Positions 46,901-57,554 of a stretch of DNA of 64,000 bases are shown one piece after another. The notes beneath the pieces are model-generated. The model was given only the letters and a program-made list of their open reading frames with translations, did not search any database and was not told the DNA's origin. Location of the stretch: assembly GCA_022453515.1 (NCBI GenBank), contig JAJNNY010000011.1, positions 434,001 to 498,000 of the forward strand, in the 5' to 3' direction. Numbering within the stretch: position 1 is the stretch's first letter; each line of letters starts with the position of its first letter. The translations under genes were made by a program, and so were the position numbers. Source of the DNA: Astrocystis sublimbata. Its lineage: Eukaryota > Ascomycota > Sordariomycetes > Xylariales > Xylariaceae.

Positions 46901-47277
46901 GCCCAACAACTCATGCCACTCGTCTGCCAGTTACTGGCTTGGCCTGTAGTCTGGATGATGTCAAGTCATCGGTCGTGGCTGCTGTGACTGCCGAAGATAA
47001 GTTGTGGCAGGTAGCACGTGTGGTCGGCAGTGACATCATGCACAGTAGCTCAAGCCCAACAAGTTACGTCGTCGATTGGGATATTTTAGATTTTGCAGGT
47101 GTATATGAATCCGACGTGCCCATCCCGTGTAAGAAAGCATTCTCAACCCGTATCATACACACCACACACCATTCTTGACTGTCTGTAAACTCAGCAACCG
47201 TCACAAACACAAACACAAACACAACACAAACCAATTACCATCACCATCACCATCCCACCATCCAACAACAAACCACA
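43938..47277. other. Divergent intergenic region, 3.3 kb
   Basis: It separates btgC from the next gene. A 61-codon frame at 46018-46203 begins with a hydrophobic stretch (MAAILVVCLVPSFTILTTTV) that could pass for a signal peptide, but nothing else supports it. CAAACA and ACCATC repeats lie just before 47278. Otherwise nothing is seen. Confidence 0.45.
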
Positions 47278-47775
47278 ATGTCAGCAACAAGCAACCCCAA
47301 CTCCCTCCAAGGCGAGTTCCACAGCCGCGTCCCGCGCTCCGAGCCCATGGAAAAAGGCGGCCACGCCCCCGGCGTGCTCGTCGGCAACGACCGCATCCCG
47401 GAATTCCACGCCGAGACACACCCGGCCGGCACGGCGCCGCGCGAAGACACATACCAGCCGCGGCCCGAAGGCGAGAACGCTCCGCAGGCTACACATGAAA
47501 TGCCCCGCGCCTCCGACACCATGTCAGGCGCCACCTCGCAGTCTGTCTATGCGGGAATGGGCAAGCCCGTGCAGGGCCAGGAGCGTCGCGAGATCGAGAA
47601 GCCCCATGGCGGCCATCGCAAGAAAGAACATGCTGGTACCGCGGGCGTTGGAGGGGTTGAGGGGGTTGATTTTGCTAGGGCGAAGGGTGCTGAGAGTGTT
47701 CAGAGTCACGAGGGCGGGAAGCTGAAGGGCGCTGAGTTCCTTGGGGCTGAGGATCGTGTCCCGGATAGTGCGTAA
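47278..47775 (+). CDS. Small hydrophilic conserved fungal protein, function unknown
   Basis: A single exon of 165 residues, strongly hydrophilic, without Cys, signal peptide or membrane span. Blocks that I recall from uncharacterised Sordariomycete proteins are NPNSLQGEFHSRVPRSEPMEKGGH near the N-terminus, EFHAETHPAGTAPREDTYQP, SVYAGMGKPVQGQ, GHRKKEHAG, and GAEDRVPDSA at the C-terminus. The Gly/Glu/Lys/His composition is LEA- or stress-protein-like, but no LEA motif is seen. ATG 47278 follows an A-rich leader (CACA) and is the first Met of the frame. No function is claimed. Confidence 0.8.
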   Translation: MSATSNPNSLQGEFHSRVPRSEPMEKGGHAPGVLVGNDRIPEFHAETHPAGTAPREDTYQPRPEGENAPQATHEMPRASDTMSGATSQSVYAGMGKPVQGQERREIEKPHGGHRKKEHAGTAGVGGVEGVDFARAKGAESVQSHEGGKLKGAEFLGAEDRVPDSA

Positions 47776-48056
47776 GGGCGAAGATGTCTTTCGGCGCTGG
47801 GTGGAGGAATGGGCTTATGACTGTGTCATTGAGATAGGGGTCTGGTTCAACGATTTCAGTTGGGTGTGACTTTGTAATGTGAGGATGATGGTGGGGGCTT
47901 TGATGAGTTACGAATATTCTACATGATGAACCAACAAGTGCTTGAGGCTTGTCTACATTAGCTAACGCCTGAATTGTCGATTGGAATCAATGTTGACAAG
48001 TGATTGAGAACATTAAACCCCCCCTTTCTGAATCAACCCGAGCTTGTCACTATTCG
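47776..48056. other. 3' flank before the first solo LTR
   Basis: AT-moderate 3' flank with no features seen. Confidence 0.4.
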
Positions 48057-48061
48057 CTCTG

Positions 48062-48276
48062 TGTCAGGTGCCAAGGTAGCATGAGCCTCACCATGACCCA
48101 AGGGCTCCCTTGTAGAGGGCTGTTTGGGCTACGAGATCTGTGTATATAAGGACTGGGCGACTCCCACTATATAGGAGAGCCCAGGAACCAATAGAATTGA
48201 CACCTTACCCCTACTATTCTACTTGGCTATGTAGCTACTGCTATATTCCTCTACTCTGGTGCAAAAGCACTTAGCA
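48062..48276 (+). mobile_element. Solo LTR of a retrotransposon (copy A), 5-bp TSD CTCTG
   Basis: A 215-bp element begins TGTCAGGTGCC and ends in CA. It is flanked by identical 5-bp direct repeats CTCTG (48057-48061 and 48277-48281). It aligns along its whole length with copy C at 55.5 kb, sharing TGTATATAAGGACTGGGCGA (a TATA-like promoter region) and GTGCAAAAGCAC near the 3' end. No internal retroelement sequence lies beside it, so it is a solo LTR left by LTR-LTR recombination. Orientation was assigned from the TATA region. Confidence 0.88.
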
Positions 48277-48281
48277 CTCTG

Positions 48282-49049
48282 CCTCTGTATAGGATAATGT
48301 CCCTCGGAGACTGTGTCACGGTTCCGGACATAAGTGTCTTCTGACGGTCAACTGCCGGAGCTGACAATGTTCTATCTCTTGGCAGTGGAGTGGTATCGTG
48401 CGGCAATCCTGTTCCGTTGAAGACTATTTCAGAATATTTATACTCGTCAAACACCGAATCTAAGGGAGATCTTCATCCCCTACCCAACAATAAAGTCGTC
48501 ATTCCTTGACTTTCAACAACGAGAACTGTGACGTAATCTTGGTAATATTGTCATTACTAGGGCCACAGGGAGCTGGATCTAGGCCAAGAGCTGGAACTCA
48601 ATAATGATGTCTATAGAGTCGGGTATCTCGGACCTGGAGATCTCCCATTTCATTGGGGGATGCTGAACAATCACAACAATCCCGGCATTTTACCCCTATT
48701 CTTAGACGCCACGATTCTTTACACACGCTTCCATATCCTGGTGATATTGAATTCAAAATATTGTTAAGCGCAGCTGTGTTTGTGTTTTGTACATTGCAAA
48801 TTTGACATGTATAGCTACCTCATGGGTATCAGCCTTATTGGATCATGATGCAAGACAGCAAGTCTACGAAAACACGAGCTGGTCTCAAAGTACATATTAG
48901 GTACCGAAAAGACACGATTATTTTGCTGCTCATGGTACTTGCTACAAGTTCAAATAGATGAAATACAATCAATGGTACATGAAGCAGTCTAGTAATTTCG
49001 TCAAAGCCTAAGTCTCTTTTGTCCTGCTTAGACATACCTGTATCTCAAG
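48282..49049. other. Spacer between solo LTRs A and B
   Basis: AT-rich sequence with no gene recognised. Confidence 0.4.
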
Positions 49050-49054
49050 GTATC

Positions 49055-49172
49055 TTTCAGGTACCAAGGTAGCCTAGGAATCAATAGAATCGATGATACC
49101 TTACCCCTACTACTCTACTTAGCTACGTGAATATTGCTAGGGCTCTACACTCTAGTGCAAAAGCACATTGCA
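49055..49172 (+). mobile_element. Internally deleted solo LTR (copy B), TSD GTATC
   Basis: It begins TTTCAGGTACCAAGGTAGC and then jumps directly to the AGGAATCAATAGAAT part of the family, so about 100 bp of the LTR middle (including the TATA region) is missing. The end GTGCAAAAGCAC...GCA is kept. Identical GTATC repeats flank it (49050-49054 and 49173-49177), showing that the deletion came after insertion. Confidence 0.8.
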
Positions 49173-49290
49173 GTATCTATGATGATCACATGTTATTATC
49201 TACAGTAGGTGGGACTAGGAGTCTCTGCTGTTACCTCTCAAAGGCAGGACTATGTACCTATGTACGTTTTTGCACACGAACTTTGTTGTG

Positions 49291-49708
49291 GAGGTGGGTG
49301 CCACGCAGCTCAAGGCGTTTGCTCAAGTGAATAGCTGAACAAGGGGGTATTGGGGCCAAGGTAGCTCGTGAGCCTTGCCGTCGACCCCCGTAGCCACTGA
49401 AAACGTTACCTAAGGCGGGTGCCACTCAAGACGTTTGCTCAAGCAGCTGGTGGCTGGTTCCACGTTAGTGAATTGCTGAAAACGGGGGCGTCAGGACTAA
49501 GACAGCTCGTGAGCCTTGCCGTCGACCCCCGTAGCCACTGAAAACGTTACCTAAGGCGGGTGCCACTCAAGACGTTTGCTCAAGCAGCTGGTGGCTGGTT
49601 CCACGTTAGTGAATTGCTGAAAACGGGGGCGTCAGGACTAAGACAGCTCGTGAGCCTTGCCGTCGACCCCCGTAGCCACAGGGAATGTCATCTAGGGCGG
49701 GTGCTGCC
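49291..49708. repeat. 141-bp tandem repeat: two perfect and two partial copies
   Basis: Two identical 141-bp units occupy 49381-49521 and 49522-49662. A diverged, shortened copy precedes them (about 49291-49380, lacking roughly 27 bp and other bases), and a degenerate partial copy follows (49663 to about 49708). The unit contains GAGCCTTGCCGTCGACCCCC and GGTGGCTGGTTCCACG. Exact identity of the two full units points to a recent duplication or homogenisation. The array ends about 450 bp upstream of the gene at 50165. Confidence 0.95.
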
Positions 49709-50164
49709 CCGTAAAACATTGTGCCAGAACGGGAGCACTTGACTGTACTCGCCTGCTGCGTACACGTACTGAGGCGGGTGCATTTGACCGTGATAGGCCG
49801 ACGGAGGAAGCTCATTTCCCAACCACAGCACCGTACACTCCTCTCTGCCCGGAAGCTCTCGCGGCCCAAGCTCCGGGCCCACGGCATACCATATTTATTC
49901 TGCACTGCTTCCCAGCAAACTGATCTCTTGCTTCTTCTCCCTCCCACGAACCTCCGCAGAACTTCGCCTTTTCTGCCACTATCAATCACAGACTTCTCGT
50001 CATCCTGTTTACGCTCTTGATTCCTTGCCCTACAAAGTTCACACGAACTCTTGTCCATTGTTCATTCATCCACCAAAGGCCATCGTCATCTTCACATTCG
50101 ACTCTCTCCAGCAGCCGCCATCAGCACAGTCTACAGGCCTTGTCCTTTCGTCACCACCCAAATC
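49709..50164. other. Upstream region of the small basic protein gene
   Basis: CT-rich toward its 3' end, probably the promoter and leader of the next gene. No other features. Confidence 0.45.
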
Positions 50165-50765
50165 ATGCGTTCTACAAAGATCAAAAAGCTCACGGATAAG
50201 GAGATGGCCCACGTGGGTTATGCGTTCACACTTATCAAACCCAAGAGAGGAGTAAGTACTTGCCAGAATATCAGCTGTTTTGGCTTTGATGAGGTTGCTG
50301 ACTTTCTCACAGCCCCTTTACAGAGGCATGGCAGTGCTTGCTGGCAAAACCAACCCTCGCAGCGCCGGGGATACCTTCTGCAGTAAGTTTACTTCTCTGT
50401 CCACACCCTTCCAAGTCCCATTTTCCTTGTTTCACCCCACCAGAGACTTGATCCTACTGACACTCCCCTCTTTTTGTTGTGCAGGCGCAATGCGGAAGCT
50501 AAAGATCGCCATGGAGGAGAACGATAAGAAGGTCGCGCCTCGCGTGGCCAAGATTGCTGCTGCTAAGGCCGCCAAAGAGAAGCAGGCCAAGCTCAAAGAC
50601 TGGCATGCTGAGCTTTGTGCGAAGAAGGACAGAGCTGCACTCCCGATGTTGGCCCCGGTTGCAGAGCGTATCCATGCCAAGCACGCTTCGAATCTTATGA
50701 AGCGTACCTACGCCAAGAAGGCTGCCGCAGCCACCAAGTCTTCCAAGACCCAGGGTGAAAAGTAG
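50165..50765 (+). CDS. Small basic protein of unknown function
   Basis: Three exons (50165-50251, 50313-50382, 50485-50765) with GTAAGT...CACAG and GTAAGT...TGCAG introns and matching phases give 145 residues. Start MRSTKIKKLTDKEMAHVGYA. The middle has KPKRGPLYRGMAVLAGKTNP. The C-terminal 90 residues are a Lys/Ala-rich helix (APRVAKIAAAKAAKEKQAKL) ending in ERIHAKHASNLMKRTYAKK. The strong positive charge and helical tail suggest nucleic-acid or nucleolar association, loosely like Cgr1-type rRNA processing factors, but no diagnostic motif is present and I do not name it. The clean exon structure makes it a real gene. It follows the 141-bp repeat array. Confidence 0.7.
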
Positions 50766-51740
50766 TCTAAGCAGCAGGATGTGTAACGGTTATAGTTTGT
50801 GTTTGTAGATGCAATACCATACAAATACACCCCATCACACAGAGTGGTGTGAATTCTCGTTTTTGGCTCAATGAGTAGACGTGAAGCTATGTTTTTGTAC
50901 ATGCACCCATAACCATACAAAGCATCTAGGTATCTGAGCGTTTTATGTTCGATCCGCCTTGCCGGCAGACGTGCACACTACCTAGCTGGTGATCTAGGTA
51001 GACTCTGATATTGCCATATCATGGGTGCACTGAGCAAACCTTGGGCTTCCATTGTTTTGATCCGAACAATGTTGCCAAACAATGGGAGATGATCCCACTG
51101 CATTACCAAGCACATTTGACAGCTCCCGTCTCTCAGCATATCATCAATTACAAGGCATATCTGATATTATAAGCATTGCAAATGTTACAATGCATACCAT
51201 GCATGCGGTGTGAAGGATAAATGAAGAATTCAACATCACTCTAGTGACTAGAATTCCACTTGATCATGTAATAACTGTTGTATAACCAATAAGTTGCTTT
51301 GTAATATGTATGATATAATGAGATAATGAAACATAGTAGTTCCAGTAGAAAGGAATGAAATATCTATTAGATTGATAGATAATGCTTTGTTTTGAAGCGT
51401 AGTCCTTTACACTGGAGGCCAAGGCAAGACGTTGGAGCTCATGAGGTGACGACATGGCTGATCAAATATGGTTAGCGTCGATAGCCATTGAGATTTAACT
51501 GCTTTGAGGTGGCAGGTCGCTGTTGATTGGACACACATACGTCATTCCCATGGATGTCTGTCCCGGTAATAGAAGCCAACAACATATTAATGTCCGCCAC
51601 CAGGTCCACGAGATACCATCAACAACACCTCAACAATACCGCAAGAACCATACCTACCTAAAACCAACACTGCTTGCTCTCCTACACAATACGCGACAGA
51701 CAGCACAACCTCACACCCACACCACCAAAGCAAAATCAAC
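50766..51740. other. Intergenic region, 1 kb
   Basis: AT-rich between two co-directional genes. No gene or repeat is supported. Confidence 0.45.
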
Positions 51741-52220
51741 ATGTCTAAGATCATCGACGACGTAAAGACAGGCGTCAAGGGCATCCGCGGCGCCGGCGAC
51801 GCCATCCGCGGGAACCTTATGCAGGCGACCGACCAGGCCTTCGACAACAACCAGAACCACCCCCAGACCCAGGCCTCGGAGCTCAAGAACGAGGCCCTCG
51901 CCCACAAAGGCAAAGGCGACATGCAGGCCGTCGACGACAGACTGGCTAGCCGCGAACACGAGCGTGCGGCACGCAAGACGGGCAACCTGGCGGGCGCTGG
52001 CGCTACCAACACCCACGCCACGGGGGTCAACCATGGCCTTGCTCATGATGGTGTTGGTGCTGGTGCTACTACCAACAACGGCACGGGCGTCAACCAAGGT
52101 CTCGCTCACGAGGGCGCTGGTACTACCAACACCAATGCCGCGGGTGTCCACCAAGGCCTCGCTCACAATGGTGCGGGCGCCACCACGGGTGCCGGCCATC
52201 ACCCTGTGCCCATGCAATAA
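51741..52220 (+). CDS. Small hydrophilic repeat protein, function unknown
   Basis: A single exon of 159 residues. The N-terminal half is helical and amphipathic (SKIIDDVKTGVKGIRGAGDAI, then KGDMQAVDDRLASREHERAA), which I recall from uncharacterised fungal stress-type proteins. The C-terminal half has three imperfect repeats of about 20 residues containing GVN/H-(H/Q)-GLAH-(D/E/N)-G, rich in Gly, Ala, Thr, Asn and His. There is no Cys, signal peptide or membrane helix. Like the 47.3-kb protein it is hydrophilic and Gly-rich. A desiccation or stress role would be a guess. ATG 51741 follows AAAATCAAC and is the first Met of the frame. Confidence 0.8.
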   Translation: MSKIIDDVKTGVKGIRGAGDAIRGNLMQATDQAFDNNQNHPQTQASELKNEALAHKGKGDMQAVDDRLASREHERAARKTGNLAGAGATNTHATGVNHGLAHDGVGAGATTNNGTGVNQGLAHEGAGTTNTNAAGVHQGLAHNGAGATTGAGHHPVPMQ

Positions 52221-52823
52221 ATAGGCTGTCTCGTGTGGATCGAAGAGGGGATCAAGAGAGGAACGGTGCGGGTCTGCTGTGCGGTCGATTGCAACTTGGG
52301 ACTCGGTCCATCGTGTCGGCTTTTGGGGCTTTGTAATGTGATGTAATGAACTGAACGGCTGTTACGCAATGCATGTATTATGGAGTTCTGTATCAATATC
52401 CAGCAAGTCAGCTGTGGCAACAAGACTTGCTTAGAGAAGGGATAGGAATGGATTTGATTGTTACCACGAGCTATGATGGTATGCTTTGAAGTCTTCGCAT
52501 TGGGATTTCCCCTTGTATGACAGTTGAAACAAGGATCGTCTGGCAACTTGAAAGCGGCTATTCGATGTTGTTAGTAGCTGTCGAGACATAAGCCACGCCA
52601 CCATCTTTTGACCGAGGCACAATACATAGAGATGGCTTGACCTGCCAGGTGGTTCTTAAAGACCTTCGATGTGACCAACTCTAGAGGCATGATATTACAT
52701 TACACCGAAGTACCTACAGCAAGGCAACATAGCAGCTGGTAGCAGACGGAAAGCCGCTAATCTAGGCGAATGGCGAATCAACTAGTAGAAAACAACTACG
52801 ACGGATCCGATGCCAAGGTTGCT
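52221..52823. other. Convergent intergenic region
   Basis: This is 603 bp between convergent genes; only 3' UTR-type sequence is seen. Confidence 0.5.
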
Positions 52824-54664
52824 CTAATGGATATGCACGAATCGTTGGTTACCTACCCTGCTGTCGATTGCTTCGCCCTTCATCACGCCGGGAATGAACA
52901 CATCACCTCTGAGTGTGTAATGAAAAGAAGCATCCCGATCCTTCCCGCCGACACCGTCCGACGGTAGTGGGCTCAGTAGAAATGGCGATCTACCCCCAGA
53001 AAGTATCCAAACCTCGTCGCCAACCGATGTCCCTGACGGACCCAAGCCCACCGCGCCATTCTCCGTGATGAACAGTCGCTGGTTCCTGAGCATATAAGCG
53101 CGCCAATACTCGTCACCTTCCAAGCCCTCGAACCCGCTGTCTTCGTCCGCATAACTACCGTCTACGATGCTTTCCAGCGTGTCTTGCCAGTATACCTCTG
53201 ATATGACACGATACCGAGGCTCTTCGGCCAGTGCCTTTTCTATGACGCTGGCGATTATCTCCTGAAGCCGGTCGTCCTCGTCGTCCTCGGCGATGAGATC
53301 GCTCGAGAGGAGCACTTTGTCAAAGAACACGCCGTTCACATTCAACACGTTCTCGCCGAACTCGGGCGAGGTCATCGCATCCCGATCGAGCGACGGCAGT
53401 CCTCGGTCCGCGGTATACCAAAACCAGAAATTGTTGTGTTCCCAGAAGCTCGAGAACTCCAGCTCTCTCGGGAGGAGTGTCCAGTCGATCACCCAGCTCG
53501 GGATGTTGGGCAGCTGCTTGGGCTCGCCCCGGTGGCCGATCAAGGGCCGCAGGCCCCAGTCGTGGTAGAGCAAGTCGAGCATGACCCTGCGATACAAGAC
53601 GGCGGCGTCGACTGTGTAATCGCTGGAGGGCACGCTCGGCAGGAGATTTGTACCCTCTGCGACCAGATTGAGAATGACATATACCTTGTCGCGAGGGTCC
53701 GTCGAGTCGCGATGTCGGAAGCGCCAGAGCATGTCCAGCGGCGGATCTGGGTTCTCGATCCACGCAGACGCGAACTTCAGGCTCAGGATCGGCGCTGTGA
53801 AAAAGCTATACCAGCCGTGTTCGCAAAGATCCGAGACCGTCTCTTCGTACTCCGGCGGCCATTCGTTGGCAACCAACCGCTCCGCCGCCACCGTCATCGT
53901 GCTCCAGGGCACGGAGGCGGGACCCCAGAGAACAACCGAATTCCGAGGCGACGTCGCTTCCTGCACCGTCCATATCCGATACCACCATTGCGTCTTGATC
54001 AGCGCCTGGAGCGCCTTGAACGCATGAAGTCTCTGATTGCTACTCGCCAGCTGAGGCGGAAGCTGACTATCGACAAGCTCCTCAGCACCCAGTACCCGGG
54101 CTATGCTGAAGGCGCCCTCTACCGCCTCCAAAGCTTCCGCTTCGCCCACGCCGATGGCGGCGGCGTCGATATTGCCCATCCACAAGTTGCACTGCACGCA
54201 GTTGGCATAGATCTTGTGCATCATGTTGACCTGTGCGGTTTTCTCGTCGCCATCCTGTTGGTTGATGCATAGCGCATCTACCCAGAGATGGCGCGGTTCG
54301 GCCGCGTGTCGTATGCGCGTCAGAGCAGCGAAGAGATTGTCCGTTACTTCAGCTGCCGTGCCTTCGACGCTGATCATCTTGTTGCCGTCCATGGCGCCCC
54401 AGACGTAGGACAGAGTCTGGTACGGGACATCCCCGTCCACGGCCGAGATCTGATACGAGCATCGGATCGGCGCGCCGGTCCGGCCAGGCGCGATTTGGAG
54501 AAGCCGGATCTGGCCCCGGCTGCTATCTATGGGGAGGAACTCGAGATCTGGGAAGGCGGGACATTGGTTATGTTCATGGTCTTGTACGCGGTCGAGCTAC
54601 GAGAAGTCTTGGATTACAACATACGGGGTGCTAGAACCACGGGAGATCGCGGATCGGTCTCCAT
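52824..54664 (-). CDS. Heterokaryon incompatibility (HET) domain protein
   Basis: HET-domain proteins take part in allorecognition and programmed cell death after fusion of unlike hyphae. The main exon (54547-52824) carries the domain near its start: RGQIRLLQIAPG, then YQTLSYVWG, VTDNLFAALTRIR, LWVDALCINQQD and RIWTVQEATS. No ATG exists in this frame between the upstream stop and SYVWG, so a short first exon is needed. I propose 54664-54625 (METDPRSPVVLAP), joined by a 77-bp intron with GTATGT donor, ACATAAC branch and CCCAG acceptor. Phases match, giving 587 residues. The C-terminal part is the usual variable region with no NACHT, WD40 or ankyrin repeats; SAVGNGA-type motifs are absent. It lies near a solo LTR, fitting the accessory character of this family. 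Confidence 0.88.
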
Positions 54665-55513
54665 TCCTGGAAACGTGCCTTTCGTATATATTTTGGGTGT
54701 AGACCCCTCCCGGTCTATGGATCTGATCTCGGCGGAAGCATCCGTTTTCTTGTACGAGTGCCTCGCTAAGCGATGCAAAAAGTTAAAACGTTTAAGGATT
54801 AGTCTGTGCAGTGCCAAGGCGAGGGAATTGCTGATAATCAATCCCTGGGTTAACCCGGCTTGCAGTTACCGTAACTTCAAAACGTGGAACTTGATAACAA
54901 ATTATACTAGATTTTGTCATAGCCCGCTTGTTATTCTCTTATTAATAGAACACCAGTTCAGAACTGTGAGTAAGGTAGTCAGTTAGTTACCAAGGCGTTG
55001 GCGCTTCACGAATTCACGCGCAATACACATCTACACATATAGTAGCACACTAGCAGGGAACTAGCATTGAGTTGATGTCCATTTATATGTTACGTAAGCA
55101 TGATCAGAAACACGTCTTGACGTGCATCACTATGCTCCGTGATAGGGTTGTCAAGCGACTTCAGGGCCACTTGCTTTCGAAATAGTCAACAGACATTATG
55201 AAATGCTTTATCAAAACCGCCTTCCTTTCTTTCCACGCTGTTGCTGATGCAGCGTGGCAACACGCACGACCTAGTCGTGAGAAGTGTGCTGCGACATTTT
55301 TAGTATTTACGCTACCGCTAAGGATGTCCGACTAGCTCTAGAGTCTAAGGTTTGAGTACCTTTCTATTTACTTCGGCGAGAATAATTATTGTACTCTTGG
55401 TAGAGAATAGAAGCGCGGTAGAGTTATTCTAGGTTCATTAAAGTATTAAAAGCTGCCTTGTTGCTAGCCTCTAGAGTCTACCCGCTGGCTGCGAGTATGT
55501 TGATCTTGTCAAA
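54665..55513. other. Upstream region of the HET gene
   Basis: About 850 bp, AT-rich. A 75-codon minus-strand frame overlaps the proposed first exon and its upstream flank; it is probably leader sequence, but it could extend the HET N-terminus. Confidence 0.4.
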
Positions 55514-55518
55514 AATAT

Positions 55519-55732
55519 TGTCAGGTGTCACGGTAGCAAGGGCATCACCATGGCCTAGGGGCTCCCCTGCAGGGGCTATTCGGGCTACTAGATCTGTGTA
55601 TATAAGGACTGGGCGACTCCCATTCTATGGGAGGGCCCAGGAATCAATAGAATTGACACCTGACCCCTATACTTCTACTTCACTACTAGGCTACTGCTAT
55701 ATTCCTTCACTCTGGTGCAAAAGCACTTGACA
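55519..55732 (+). mobile_element. Solo LTR of the same family (copy C), 5-bp TSD AATAT
   Basis: A 214-bp element starts TGTCAGGTGTCA and ends CACTTGACA, so both TG...CA ends and short terminal inverted complementarity are intact. Identical AATAT repeats flank it (55514-55518 and 55733-55737). It shares TGTATATAAGGACTGGGCGA with copy A. It is the best-preserved copy in the window. Confidence 0.9.
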
Positions 55733-55737
55733 AATAT

Positions 55738-57143
55738 GTAGATATATATATAACCAAGTTTAGGACAAGCTTAATGTTAGTATTGTTGTCGATATGTGAT
55801 TCAACAATTCATTGTATAAAACGTGAGTTGTTTTCTAAGTTATCATGCGTTGCTTTAGCATAACGTGGGAGGACTTGTTGACGGCTAATACTATAATAGA
55901 AACCTTGTCACAAGCAGGAAATAGTTGAACTAAGTACATACTTGACTGTAAGATTTGCACAGAGAGCCTAACAGGTTGCTGAAGCTCTTTTATATATCGA
56001 AGATGTCGTCTAAGGACGCCTCTGAAAGTTGTCACTTGCGTGGCTTGGTGAAGCTGTGCCGCGAATGGAGTCCAACTTAAAAGACCCGATGCTTTCTCAC
56101 CAGTGTTATCACGTTACAAGTCTATTTAGTTATGAGCCTCTCGAGGACAGCCAGCAACCTTGATTTAAATGTATCCGACGCTTGCTCAGTGCCGGCGGAG
56201 AATCGTAGAGCCCTGTCGGCGAGTGCATGACCGGAATGGCAGTCATGTGTACGTAACCCTCGTTTCAACTTCAAAGTCGAGCTCCATGATTATCTCAAAC
56301 CGCTCCCTTGTACATCAAAGAGCTACGACAAGAAGAAGACGTATCTAAGTCCTAAATAACAACCCATAGGGCCTGCGTACTTATACTTACTCTTGACTTT
56401 AGCTCGATATTAACCTTTTGTGATAGTAACGCAGCAGAACAAGGTGGCCTATGAATACAAGGAAGTTGGTAATGTATATTTCACTGCAAGCCTGAGCAAG
56501 ACTGGACATGTAGACATCATATGAGCGGACAATGTTGCTGTCTTATTGCTGGAGTTTGGGGGTACGGCTTCTGCTTGAGATTGCCCATTCATAGAACATT
56601 ATCTTAGAACAATGCTCCAGGGAAGGCATCCCAAAGGATACTCCACAGAGTACCTTATGTCTGCGTAGTGCTATGAACCGCTGCCATTGCATGTGACCTA
56701 CCGCTGCTGCGGAGTGTTGATGACCCGGTCGCGTTTTGCCTCTGCGATTGGACTCCCACGATGTAACTCTAATCACTCCACCAATGGGCTGACATCTGCA
56801 ATGGCTGGCATAAGGTCCTAATTGTAGCCAAAAACCATGTTCAACTTTACTTTTGCATTCCTTAATAACATGAGGCAATTCAACTTGTCATTGCGACGTA
56901 TCGTTCTATGTGGCGAGACCCCGCAACCAGTGCCGACTCATAAGGTCTTGCATGCGAGGGATGCTGCACAGGCGATCCAGACATGCCAGTCAGCTCATGA
57001 TTAGACGGATCATCGCTGCGAGGGCGGTCAAGCACCATCGTGACCTAGAATTCCTCGGATTTACGAGAATCTCCTACCTATGATGATTTAGTTTCTGGGC
57101 AACGGCACGGTATGCACGGCTTTCTCCCACATGAACTTGGCTA
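55738..57143. other. AT-rich intergenic region
   Basis: 1.4 kb with no supportable gene. The short frames have no motif. Confidence 0.4.
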
Positions 57144-57551
57144 TCAATATCGTAGGACGAACCGAGACAAGCCAAGAGGCCAGGGTGCTGAGGCCACTAA
57201 TACAGTGTAGACTATTGCCGTTCGTTCGGCGCCTCCCCCGAGCCCCCTTTTACTTACATATGGCGTCTCCGAATTCCTGTTATTCGGTACCATACCAATG
57301 GTCACTGTAAGCCCTATCAGGCTTATATCCCAAGCAATAAGATATAACATATGTATACTCGTATTTGGATATCGGCCACGTGGGAGAAGCTGAAGGCTTA
57401 TGAATGTCCCAATAATGTAAGTGGACAATATGGCCGCGCCAGGGTGTACTTGTGATAGATGTGTCCCGACTATTCTTGTCTCGTCCGCCTGTCTTGTAAG
57501 CTCATCCGATAACATGAGCGTAGAAGCAGCATACACTTGTATGAAGCCCAT
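57144..57551 (-). pseudogene. Possible exon or remnant of a membrane protein gene
   Basis: A minus-strand frame reads MGFIQVYAASTLMLSDELTR, then two hydrophobic segments (AAILSTYIIGTFISLQLL and HMLYLIAWDISLIGLTVTIG), and reaches a GTAAGT donor after SETPY at about 57260. A possible acceptor (TATTAG) follows about 60 bp on. It looks like part of a fungal integral membrane protein, but flanking exons cannot be joined convincingly and no family is recognised. It may be a relic in this accessory region. Confidence 0.3.
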
Positions 57552-57554
57552 CAA

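Noticed and set aside
49291..49708. CRISPR-like array
   Set aside because: The repeats are long (141 bp), contiguous and without spacers in a eukaryotic genome; it is an ordinary tandem repeat.
53436..54272. 278-codon plus-strand frame opposite the HET gene
   Set aside because: It is an antisense shadow; the HET motifs on the minus strand are unambiguous.
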